Source: Coix lacryma-jobi var. lacryma-jobi (lineage: Eukaryota > Streptophyta > Magnoliopsida > Poales > Poaceae). Taken from it: a DNA stretch of 64,000 bases. Positions 1 through 10,157 of this stretch are shown here, one piece after another. The stretch is from positions 20,052,080 to 20,116,079 of the forward strand of contig CM019831.1 in NCBI GenBank assembly GCA_009763385.1, given 5' to 3'. Position 1 is the first letter of the stretch, and each line of letters begins with the position of its first letter. The notes beneath the pieces are model-generated. The model had not been told where the DNA came from, ran no database searches, and saw nothing but the letters and a program-made list of their open reading frames with translations. Both the position numbers and the translations under genes were made by a program.

Positions 1-27
1 TTGCACTTACTGCATAAAAACCACTTT

Positions 28-924
28 GGCCCCTTTGGTTGGGCTTTTCAACTTGCTTTTGCTTTTGCAAAAACCAAAAGTCAACCAAAGGGGTAAAAAG
101 CCACAACTGCATTTACAAAAGCAGCTTTTGCTGCAGTACAAATTCAAAAGCTCCTCTCCACATGCTTTTACTGGCTTTTGGGTCTAGAAATTACCCACCT
201 GCCAGTGGTTATGAAAGAAAACGATTCGTTCTTTTTTTTCATCCGCCTCCTTTCTCCCGTCTGCGAGCACGGTCGCGACCCCGACCCCAACCTTGGCGCG
301 CGGCCAGACCTCCCGGCGGGAGGCGCGAACTCCTCCCATGGCGCGGCCGGCCTCGGTGGGCTCCGCCGCCCTCCCAGGCGGGCGGCGCGGCCGGCTGCGG
401 CAGGCAGAGCGGCTAGCTCCGGCGGGTGGCGCGACCTCCTCCCATTGCGCGGTCGGCCCCCGCGGGTGGCGCGGCCGGCCCCGGCGGGTGGTGCTCCCTC
501 CTCCCATGGCGTGGCCGGCCTCGGAGGGTGGCGCGGCCTCCTCCCATGGCGCGGCCAGCCCCAGCGGGTGGCGCGGCCCTCCCAGGCGAGCAGCGTGGCC
601 AGCCCCAGCGGGTGGCGCGGCCCTCCCAGGCGAGTGGCGCGACCAGCTCCGCCCAGCGGGGAGCGGCGCGGCCTGCCCCGGTCTCCCTCGCCCCTTTCCT
701 CTCCTGTGACGTGAGAACGACGTCCCTACGAGAGGAAGAAGAAGATCCAATGTGTGTATGACATGTGGGGTCCGGATGGAAGTGATACAAGTTTTTTCAC
801 AAGTCAGGGCTATCGAACCAAACAGGCTTCTATTTATCCCACAACTGCTTTTCGACAGCGGCTTTTGCAAAAGTCACAGCCCACAACAGCTTTTGCAAAA
901 GTCACAACCCAACCAAACAGGGCC
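28..924. mobile_element. TIR DNA transposon (non-autonomous, superfamily unresolved)
   Basis: The left end reads GGCCCCTTTGGTTGGG and the right end is its imperfect inverse (CCCAACCAAACAGGGCC), so the terminal inverted repeats are about 16 bp. TTT lies directly outside both ends and may be a 3-bp target duplication. Subterminal DNA is rich in CTTTTGCAAAAG-type palindromes on both sides. No transposase frame is visible; the centre is a GC-rich tandem repeat. Grass TIR elements of the Harbinger and hAT groups have similar GGCC-TTTGGTT ends. The short TSD leans towards a Harbinger-like assignment, but this is a guess. Confidence 0.6.
290..690. repeat. GC-rich tandem repeat core of the first transposon
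   Basis: Imperfect units of roughly 60 bp alternate CCTCCTCCCATGGCGCGGCC with GCGGGTGGCGCGGCC and CCCTCCCAGGCG. Open frames on both strands here are by-products of GC-rich repetition and give only Ala/Pro/Arg/Gly-rich translations. No gene is supported. Confidence 0.7.
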
Positions 925-1344
925 TTTGTAGGATGGGTATCTCGCCTGACACAAGCTGACACATCTGACACATGCAACCATAGGTACATGTAACCTAATC
1001 TGATTTCTTTCATTTTTTCACGATAACTCTTCAACGAAATATCTAATTCAAAAACGGTTTTCACCATTTGACTCCTGACATTTTTATATACGATTTAAGA
1101 TCCATTTTTAATATTATTTTTTGAATTTTTGAAATTAATAAATTTATGTTTTATGATATAGAGTTTAATGCTTCTAACTAAGCATAGAATCATCTGAACA
1201 TAAGCATAATAACATATAGACGATCTCATATTCTTCCTAATGTGACACCTCTCCTACTTAAAGTAATAATATAAAGTGAACAGACGAGTTTTGAGTTTTA
1301 AAATAGATGTTCCTACAGAATGACGTTAACTTTTTTTTTAACAG
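925..1344. other. Probable intron or 5' flank of the NB-LRR gene
   Basis: AT-rich DNA without a credible coding frame. It ends in a polypyrimidine tract and AACAG (1340-1344) directly before the NB-LRR coding sequence, which looks like a 3' splice site. The missing coiled-coil exon is not found here and may lie beyond the left edge of the window. Confidence 0.45.
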
Positions 1345-2498
1345 TTGAAGTTGTTCTTTTCCTCGAACAATCAACTCCTCCAGAGAATTTCCATGCCTCA
1401 CAATTTGAAGAACGTGAGAAAGAAAATAAAGAAACTAAGAACGGATGGCAAGGCTCTCAATCTTGTGCATCATAAACCACAAGAAGATCGGCGGCAGAGG
1501 AGAAAAGACGAAACTTTTGCAGGCCTGAAATCTGGTATGGTGGGGAGGGATAGGGAAAAGGACAAGATCATCAGCTTGCTGCTGAATAAGAAAACTAGTG
1601 TGGCCATATGTATCATCCCGATTGTTGGGCTTGGTGGCCTTGGCAAGACAACACTGGCCGAATCTGTCTGGGCAGATAAGGCTGCTAATGTTTTCGATGT
1701 CCAGGCCTGGGTTCATGTTCTAAGGAGTTTGATCTGCACAAAATTGGGAGTGCTATACTCAAAAGGATAAATTGCGGCATTAATGTCGACAACTGTAGTT
1801 TGCAGTTTATACAAGATAATCTTGAAAAGGAACTTGCTAGCAGAAGCTACTTGATTTTCTTAGATGATGTCTGGGAAGAGGATGGTGTTAAGCTGGAAAA
1901 GCTGAAGCAGATGTTACAACATGGGCGTGATGGTAGCAGGATTATTGTAACTACACGTAATCAAAGTGTAGTGGCTAAACTGGGCACTGGCGTTCTCGCA
2001 AACCAGGGGAAAATTTGTCCCGTGCACGATTCTGACCATATCATGCTGGATGCTTTGTCAAATGATGACTGCTGGAATGTAATTAAGCATACGGCATTTG
2101 GGCCTCGTGACGACAAGAGTAGATTGGAAGAAATCGGAAGGCAAATCGCAGAGAAGTGTGGGGGCATACCTCTCGTGGCAAATGCCATCGGGCAAATAAT
2201 GTCCGAGTTGAAAACTGTCGAGGCATGGGAGAAAATAAGAGATACAAATATTGATTTGGGCTCTAGAGACCACAAGGAGACGTTGGAGCGCCTCATGCTG
2301 AGCTATTACTATATGAAGCTGGATTTCAAAATGTGCTTCACATATTTTGCAGCTTTCCCAAAGGGATTTGTGATGAACAGTTATCATCTAATTCAACAAT
2401 GGAAAGCCCTTGGATACATACGAGCAGAGGATGACGGGATAAGGTGCATCAATTACCTTATGGGGATGTCCTTTATTCATATTTCAGGGCCGCCTTCG

Positions 2499-3445
2499 GT
2501 AAGTACTACTGCTACTATTCAATATTTGTGCGTACAGTACGCATTACATCAATGCACTTGTTATTATAAAATATGGCATACTGTATAATGGAAGAAAAGA
2601 ATGCAATAAACATTTGGGAACAAAACAAATGTGATTAAAATAATTATTTACCAATTATTTGTACTAAATTTGTGGTTAAGATGTTATTTTTCTGTATTTG
2701 AGCGTTACCTGAAAGTTAGTGTGTGTAGTATAGATTTCTCAGGCAGTTGCTTGCTTTCTCTAAATCAAAACTATAGATACAGATCTCATGTGTAATCATT
2801 TAGTACCTTCTAGTTTGGAGTATTAAAGTGGACGAGCTTATCGAAATACATCTATATGTGACCATTATTATTGGTTATTCACTTGTAACTATTCATAAAA
2901 TGTTCAATGGATTTACATGATAAATAAAGTAAATTCTGCCCTTGAGGACACATGCTGTCAGCTTTGCACCATTAGATGTGCACCGAAATGTGTGTATAAA
3001 ATGAGAGCGACAAATAGTCTATAATCTGTCTACTGCTATGCATGTATGTCAGTGCACATCCTACAATAATGCACAATATACTCCCTCCGTATCGCTTTTA
3101 GATGACGTTTTGGATAAGGTTTGAGTCAAACATTGGGAATATAAATCATGAATAACTTTTAAATTATTGAGTTTAGAGATATAAAAATCATATAAATAAT
3201 TTTGTCTTGAAAAGTACTTTCATAAAAGTATACATATACTATTTTACAATAAATGTTTTAAAAAATACAAGTGGTCAAAGTTGTACTTTGGAGACCGTGT
3301 CGCTGTGCTAAACGTCATCTAAATGCGATACGGAGGGAGTATAGGACAGTATGCGCTCTCAATGGCAAAATAACTGTGTTTAGGGTTTACATGCTATATA
3401 TTTTGTGCCACTAGTAATTTGATGATAGTGCTTGACTACTTGCAG
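2499..3445 (+). other. NB-LRR intron
   Basis: The donor TCG|GTAAGT is at 2499 and the acceptor CTTGCAG ends at 3445. Both flanking exons meet on codon boundaries, joining the SFIHISGPPS region to the VHD motif region as expected for CNL proteins. The intron carries a Stowaway MITE. Confidence 0.85.
3081..3339. mobile_element. Stowaway-type MITE (Tc1/mariner)
   Basis: The 259-bp element begins CTCCCTCCGT and ends ACGGAGGGAG, with TA on both sides (3079-3080 and 3340-3341). These are the hallmark ends and target site of grass Stowaway elements. It sits wholly inside the NB-LRR intron, and a sister copy is split at 9638-9681 and 35382-35602. Confidence 0.95.
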
Positions 3446-6229
3446 GTTTTTCCATGTCCAGTAAATGCCAATGCTCCTATGTACCTTATGGTGCATGATT
3501 TAGTGCATGACCTTGCAACGGTGATTATGGGCAATGAATTCATAGTTCTAAATGCTACTGAACCATGGGCTATAAAGAAAGGTCAACATCATTATTGTCG
3601 GCATGTACAATTGGTCAACTATCAGAATCAATACGAGGTATTCAAAGATTTGCCTGACAAGATCAGATCCTTCCATGTTTGGGATTCAGGGAACCTTCAG
3701 CTACCCCAAAAGGCATTTTCTAGATCCAAGTACATGCGTGTTTTGGAACTGGGTGGATGTTTTGTTGATGAGCAATGCAATCCAAGCGATACAGTTCTGC
3801 CTTGTTCCACTCTCCAACTAAAGCTACTTACGTACCTTGAGGCCACTGGCTTGAGGATTAAATCACTTCCTGAGCCTTTTCATACTCTTCAAAATATGCA
3901 ATCCTTAATCCTGTTTAATTGCTCGCTTGAAACCTTGCCTGACAGCATTTGTAGGCTAAAAAAACTCTCCTATTTGGACCTATCCAGCAATACAAATCTT
4001 AGTAAGCTTCCTGATAAATTTGGCAAGCTCAATAAACTTGTATTTCTAAACATGTCAAGCTGTTCCAAGCTAGCCAAACTACCCGACAATTTTTCGCTTG
4101 TCGCTTTAGAGCATCTGAACCTATCAGGTTGCCATGAGTTACAAAACCTGCCAAACAGTTTTGGCGATCTTAAGAAACTTAAGTACCTGAACCTTTCCGG
4201 TTGCTACAAGGTTTCAAGGCTACCAGAATCATTTGACCAACTTGGGCTTCTGAGACACCTAGACCTTTCAGATTGTCATGACTTAGTCATTCTCCCTAAA
4301 CATATGGGTAAACTTTCTAAGCTCGAATCTTTGAACCTAACAAGTTGTTCGAAGCTACAAATGTTGCCTCAATCAATTGGGACAATGGTTAAGCTGAACT
4401 ATCTCAATTTGTCATATTGTATGCGGCTCCGATCGCTCCCCTCGTCAATTGGTGATCTTAAGCTTCAAACACTAGACATTTCTGCCTGCTCTCTTCTTGA
4501 CATTCCTGATAGCATCAGTATGATGACCTCCCTCACCCACTTTGTTATCACGTCAGGACATGGTAGAATGTTCCGAAAAGCTCAGGAAATTAAGTGGAGT
4601 CTACATTTGCCAGGCCCTACAGTACATAGAGTATTCAAAACAAGCGATACTGGAGACAGCAGTATAGTGGAGCTTGCACATCATACTTGCCATGAGCTTT
4701 TAATTGGACACCTTGAGAATGTCACGAAACCAGAAGATGTAGAGAGAGTGATGCTTCGTAATAAATTATGTCTTCGTCAGCTAGTGCTCCACTGGAGTCC
4801 CAACTACAATATGAAGACCGGAGAAGATGATGAGGCGGCTAAATCTATTCTAATGAGGCTCGTACCTCCTCGTACTCTTGAACAATTTATGATACATGGA
4901 TATCAGAGCACGAAATTCCCCAGATGGATGTCTCAGATATCATCCTACCTCCCTTCCCTCACCTATATCAGCCTGTCTGATTTAGAGGCACTAGATAATC
5001 TTCCACCATTTGGCCAGCTGCCAAATCTAAGAACTCTACATATGCTTAGAATTCCTAGCATCTCGAAAATTGGCAATGAATTCTATGGGGATGGGGGAAC
5101 GTGCAGAAAATTAAGACTGATACATTTGCAGTCAATGGAGAATTTGGTTGAATGGTGGACAACACGGTCAGGCGAAGATGATGATGAGTTCTTAATCCCT
5201 AATTTGCATAATCTAGAGTTGAAGGACTGCCCAAAGTTGAAGTTCCTACCATATCCCCCAAGAAGTATATTTTTGTCATTGGACAATAGTGATGAGGTAT
5301 TGCCAGGGCAAGGATTTGGGAGACTTTCATCTCCCGCTATTCCCTATGGTTTGGGTATTAAAAACTGTGGTTTTTCTCAAGACAAGTGGCATAGACTTCA
5401 ACACATTCCAACAATTGAGGATTTTAATCTGACCTGCTGCAGGGGCTTGACGACCTTGCCACATGACATTGCCTGCTTCACCTCTCTCAAAAAGCTATTT
5501 TTGGAATCATTACAGGATCTGGAGACATTGCCAGAATGGTTGGGGAACCTCACTATGCTACAATATTTTCGTATCCAAAATTGTTGCAATTTAACATCTT
5601 TTCCTCAAAGTATGAAGAATCTCTGCTCTCTCAAAGTACTAATTCTCATTGAGTGTGAACGAATTGAAATGTTGCCGGAGTGTCAAGGACAGCTCATTTC
5701 ACTAGCACAAATTATCATTGTAGATTGTCCCAGCATCAGATCTTTTCCTGAAAGTATGAGGAATCTCCACAGTCTCCGAGTACTAAAACTGATGGAATGC
5801 AAAGGAATAGAAGTACTACCAGAATGGCTAGGAGTGCTCATTTCACTACAAACACTTTATATCCGCAATTGTCCCAGCATCACATCTTTGCCTCAAAGCA
5901 TAAGGAACCTCACTTTGTTGGAGGAACTCATCATTTCTGGCTGTCCAGATCTTGTTGCAAGGTGCAGAAGGGAGCACATGTTATGGATTTCACATGTCTC
6001 TAGTGTAAAACTATACATGGAAGATGATCCAGAAGGACCAGAAGAAGAAAAAGAAGACTTCATAGGAATCAAAGCAATGGAAATATTGGAAGAGCAGTTA
6101 ATAAGCAGAGGAGTTATCGAAGATGAAGGATCAGATTCAACGGTACAACGCTCTACTGAATGTCTCATAATCTTATTCCTTAATTTTATTAATTATAAGT
6201 ACTTTGACTTAGCTTGCACATATTTTTGA

Positions 6230-7407
6230 ATATGCAGCCTCTGTCCTATATTAGTCCATGCAATTCTAACACTCCAAATTTCTGCCACAAAGAGTATAGT
6301 TAGCGCATATTTAATACTTTATAACACTACTAAAAACATAATTTAGGAGACATGTCATGTATATAATAGAGGCAAGTATTTTCCGGCATCACCTTTGAAA
6401 ATTGCAAGGCGGGCTTGAGGGAAATTTCCACATATGTTAATAATTTATAGAGAATGTCATTGATTTATAGAGCCACGAAAGTGAACGCATCTATAAATTG
6501 TTATTTTTGAGTCAGGACTCTTTAGAAGTGTCCGTAAATCAATTAACAGAGCTGGCATCCTTAGTAGAATTCCTCTAAAATTGGTTGCCTGTAAATCAAA
6601 TTTTTTGAGACCGATGCAATCTACAACTTTGTGGAAGACACATTTTTTATATGAAACTATTCAGAGCCTGCAAAAATCATTTCAATTTCTTGATTTTGAA
6701 ATTTACAATTTATATTTTTTTAAAAAAACTTGTGATGCTAACGTGCTGCACATCAAAGTTTTAGTTTTCAATGTGATTTATAGGTAGTTGACAATGTTAT
6801 TTTTTTGTGAAGTTGTCTAGAGCATCAAGTTTGTGTTTTCAAGATATAGATTTTAAAATTTAAAGTTAAAAAATTTCAAAACTACTTCAAATGTTGACAA
6901 GATGGATACCAAAGTTGTAGTTAGCATGATTTACATCATTTTTGTTGAGGGATTTTGGTTTGAAGTGCAATATAGTCTCAATTATTCATTTTAAATTCTC
7001 AAAATTTGACTTGCACTTTTTCCAAAAAAATAAGCAAACATTGATGCTGACATAGACTAAACCAAGGTTTGATCCAAACCAATGCTCGACAAAATCTAAT
7101 ACTTTATATATAGTTCAAAGTTTTTATTTGGGCTCATTTAGTGGACAAAATATTCACAAAAGTACAAAAGGTTGATCAATTGCAAAAAAATGTACCAAAT
7201 TTGATCAAAATCACTACAAGGGGTGGTGTTTTACATGTCGATCACTTTGGTCATAAACAGTCAAAAATACGTCACGATTAACTTGTCATGACGATCGAAA
7301 AATTTGTCATGTATCTCACGTTATACATTTGCTGGACCAACCGGAGCCATCACGGATTGTCATTTCATTTTGTTATGGAATACTCGGTAAAGTCTGAACA
7401 AAAAAAA
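6230..7407. other. AT-rich intergenic region 3' of the NB-LRR gene
   Basis: No supported gene. The DNA is AT-rich with diverged transposon-like stretches near 6590-7010. CACTACAAGGGGTGG at 7214 resembles a CACTA terminus, but I found no partner end. Confidence 0.4.
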
Positions 7408-8166
7408 ATCCAAAAAATTAGGGAATTTTTTTTAATCGGGGAGGGGCACTGGCCAACCACCCTCATCTACTCCCACAATATTTTATTTATAATTTTTTGC
7501 ATTTTGCATCAACTAAGATTTGAACTGGCGATCTCTCGCAAACACGTGCGTAACCTCCACTAGGGGCACTGGCCAACCACACCACTCATCTACTCCCACA
7601 ATATTTTATTTATAATTTTTTAAATTTTGCATCAACTAAGATTTGAACTGGCGATCTCTCGCAAACACGTGCGTAACCTCCACTACCACTCGACACCTAA
7701 TCCAAAAAATTAGGGAAACTTTTTTTAATCGGGGAGGGGCACTGGCCAACCACACCACTCATCTACTCCCACAATATTTTATTTATAATTTTTTGCATTT
7801 TGCATCAACTAAGATTTGAACTGGCGATCTCTCGCAAACACGTGCGTAACCTCCACTAGGGGCACTGGCCAACCACACCACTCATCTACTCCTACAATAT
7901 TTTATTTATAATTTTTTAAATTTTGCATCAACTAAGATTTGAACTGGCGATCTCTCGCAAACACGTGCGTAACCTCCACTGCCACTCGACACCTAATCCA
8001 AAAAATTAGGGAAACTTTTTTTAATCGGGGAGGGGCACTGGCCAACCACACCACTCATCTACTCCCACAATATTTTTTTTGTAATTTTTTGCATTTTGCA
8101 TCAACTAAGATTTGAACTAGCGATCTCTTGCAAACACGTGTGTAACCTCCACTACCACTCGACACT
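7408..8166. repeat. About 294-bp tandem array with five tRNA-like boxes
   Basis: The phrase AATCCAAAAAATTAGGG recurs near 7408, 7701 and 7996, giving a period of about 294 bp and roughly 2.6 copies. Each full unit holds two shorter halves that start AGGGGCACTGGCCAACCA. A segment beginning GATTTGAACTGGCGATC recurs near 7517, 7640, 7813, 7936 and 8109. On the minus strand it reads GAGTGGTAGTGG and then GTTCAAATC, resembling pol III A and B boxes. A tRNA-derived SINE expanded in tandem is the likeliest origin. Confidence 0.8.
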
Positions 8167-8259
8167 TTTGTCATTTGTGTCTATATTCCATTTCAGTTCA
8201 CCTCATATTATACTAAACCATGTATAAATTGTTGGTTTGAGGCTCTAATAAACGAATTT

Positions 8260-8765
8260 GAATAAAAAAGTTGTCAACTACAAAGTTTTATAACTTTTCG
8301 TTTAGGAAGCTCCATCCGAGGTCATTTACAAAATTTGAATTTCAAATTTGAAAAATTTCAAATGTTGTTTTCAATGACAAGATGATTTCAAATTAAAAAG
8401 TTATCAACTTCCAAGTTTCATAAGTTTTCAAGATCTACAATTTCCATTTTGGCCGTTTTTTCATCTGAGGTATTTTGAAAAATTTGAATTTCAAAATTTT
8501 TGAATTCAAATATAGTTTTGCATCACAATATGATTTCAAATTAAAAGATGTAAACTATAAAGTTTTATAACTTTTCGAGATCTACAAGTTTTATTTTGGT
8601 CATTTCTCCATTTGAGGTCTTTTGAAAAAAATTGAATTTTAAATTTTTAAGTTTCAGACGCAATTTTGCATGACAGGATGACTTCAAATTAAAAAGTTAC
8701 AACTGCAAACTTTCATAATTTCTCAAGATCTACAAAAATTATTTTAGTTGTTTGACCATTTGTAT
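8260..8765. repeat. Diverged repeats of about 150 bp
   Basis: Blocks containing ACTTTTCGAGATCTACAA or close variants, together with GATTTCAAATTAAAAAG, recur three to four times. Similar wording occurs inside the small CACTA at 49840-50100, so this is probably old transposon interior. Confidence 0.5.
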
Positions 8766-9637
8766 ATTCGACGTTGGTTCTAACATTATTCATAAATCTT
8801 ATATATCTACAAATTTATTTTCAGAAACTACCAGCGTCATGTGTCAAGATTAAAGATTTAAAGTATTACAGATAACCATGCAGATAACAGAGATGATGTG
8901 GATTTTTTTTCGTAACTAATAAGGGATGACCGTAATTAATTAGTATTTGACATATATTGCCTGCACTTCCCTATCCATTTTAGTTTCAATTACCATATCT
9001 TGCGTCTCGACACACTCACAAAAGGTTGATCAAAATCATAACATCCTCTATTTAGTTATAAATGAATCTGTTGCATAGTGGCATAGATATAAATACTTGT
9101 CCATAAATATCTGAACGGTTGTGCTATCGCTGATGACACAGATGTCCTATTCCGACACATCGCAAGACATCTTAGGAGACTCCTCAAGATTACTACGGTT
9201 CGATGTACAACACTTGTCTCCCTACATATTGCAAGCAGGATCCTTATTAGGAGACCCCTCAGCATTGCATGATGTAGCGTACTTCATGTCTCCGGTTGAA
9301 AGCTCGAGTCATGGTGGCTTTCGTCTTTTCGGGAGCCACCGGGCCCATGCAGCATACTCTACAAACTTGTCCCAGGCAATGCTAAGAGACAAGAGGTTGC
9401 AGCGTATTTGCCAAAGGATGTTACATGACTGGCGACGCTCCCGTCTGGGTGGCGATGAGGATGTTGCAGCGCATTTGCCTGAGGATGATGTAGTGGATTT
9501 GCCTGAGGATGATGTAGTGGATTTGCCTGGGTACTATTTCTAAACACCCGGAAAGTGTCTGACAAGATCACTGTACACACGCTTCATTCCACAAATAACG
9601 ACGCTCTAGTTTTTTTTTTCCTGAATCAAGACATATA
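8766..9637. other. Intergenic DNA with one weak open frame
   Basis: A frame of 140 codons at 9121-9543 on the plus strand ends with a short duplicated acidic motif (DLPEDDVV twice). It has no recognisable domain, promoter or splice signals, and the opposite strand is also open. I do not call it a gene. Confidence 0.3.
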
Positions 9638-9681
9638 CTCCCTCCGTGTCACTTTTAGACGTCGTTTAGGACGGTGACACC
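9638..9681. mobile_element. Stowaway MITE, left fragment
   Basis: Starts CTCCCTCCGT after a TA at 9636-9637 and stops at the CACTA insertion point. It matches the inverted end of the intronic MITE at 3081-3339. The rest of this copy is at 35382-35602. Confidence 0.9.
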
Positions 9682-9699
9682 CACTAGTACAGAGACCTA

Positions 9700-9935
9700 C
9701 TATACAGTCGGTTGAAAACCCATTTTCACAGGCGGTTTCCAGCACCGCCTGCGCTGGGGGCCAGTGAAAATGGAACAACAGCACAGGCGGTTGTTTGTGA
9801 ACCGCCTGTGGAAATCGATTTCCACAGGCGGTTCACTTAACCAACCGCCAGTGTACACGGGCGGTTGGTTAAGTGAACCGCCTGTGGAAATCGATTTCCA
9901 CAGGCGGTTCACAACTAACCGCCTGTGCTATTATA
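9700..9935. repeat. CACTA family 1 left subterminal repeats
   Basis: About ten copies of ACAGGCGGTT or its inverse AACCGCCTGT in alternating orientation, many preceded by TTTCCAC. In En/Spm, subterminal repeats bind the TnpA protein for transposition. The same role is inferred here. Confidence 0.85.
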
Positions 9936-10157
9936 GACCAGTTTTATATATATTGTTAATTGTAATTATTATATTATAAAATTAAATATATAGGAACATG
10001 CAATTATATTGTTAAATTAAATATATGCATATACATTAATATAACAACATGCAATTTACATATTTCATACATACACAAATGTACATCAAAGTTTCGTGCT
10101 CACAACCATAGAGTTGCTAGTTTGCACATTACATACATCCAAGTTTGCACAGGTGGT
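9936..10157. other. 3' region of the Ulp1-type CACTA gene
   Basis: AT-rich DNA between the subterminal repeats and the stop codon of the minus-strand second gene. It is probably that gene's 3' UTR; nothing else is visible. Confidence 0.5.

Larger units (their letters stand above)
1345..6229 (+). pseudogene. NB-LRR (CNL-type) disease resistance gene, frameshifted, 5' incomplete
   Basis: Proteins of this family are cytoplasmic immune receptors that use an ATP-binding NB-ARC switch and LRRs to detect pathogen effectors. Visible NB-ARC motifs in order: P-loop GLGGLGKTT (about 1621-1653), kinase-2 LIFLDDVW (about 1851-1873), GSRIIVTTR, CGGIPLVA (about 2157-2180), CFTYFAAFP, and MVHDLVHDLA at the start of exon 2. 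More than fifteen leucine-rich repeats follow. The exons are 1345-2498 and 3446-6229, joined by a phase-0 GT-AG intron. One base is missing near 1719-1721 in the RNBS-A motif (after WVHV), shifting the frame between the P-loop and kinase-2. Family members normally start with about 130 residues of coiled coil. Here the sequence starts at a splice-acceptor-like AACAG, so that exon is absent or upstream. No ATG at this position is a natural start. A sequencing error would restore an intact gene; otherwise it is a recent pseudogene. Confidence 0.88.

Noticed and set aside
39..790. Several long open frames on both strands
   Set aside because: All run through the GC-rich tandem repeat, where stops are rare by composition; the translations are low-complexity and no domain or gene signal is present.
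1345..1347. TTG as the start codon of the NB-LRR
   Set aside because: It directly follows a polypyrimidine-AACAG acceptor and lies at a point that is internal in CNL proteins.
7408..8166. CRISPR-like array
   Set aside because: Units are 294 bp with repeated content throughout and no unique spacers; the genome is eukaryotic.
9121..9543. A protein-coding gene of 140 codons
   Set aside because: No domain, no splice or promoter context, an open opposite strand, and a short local duplication explains its tail.
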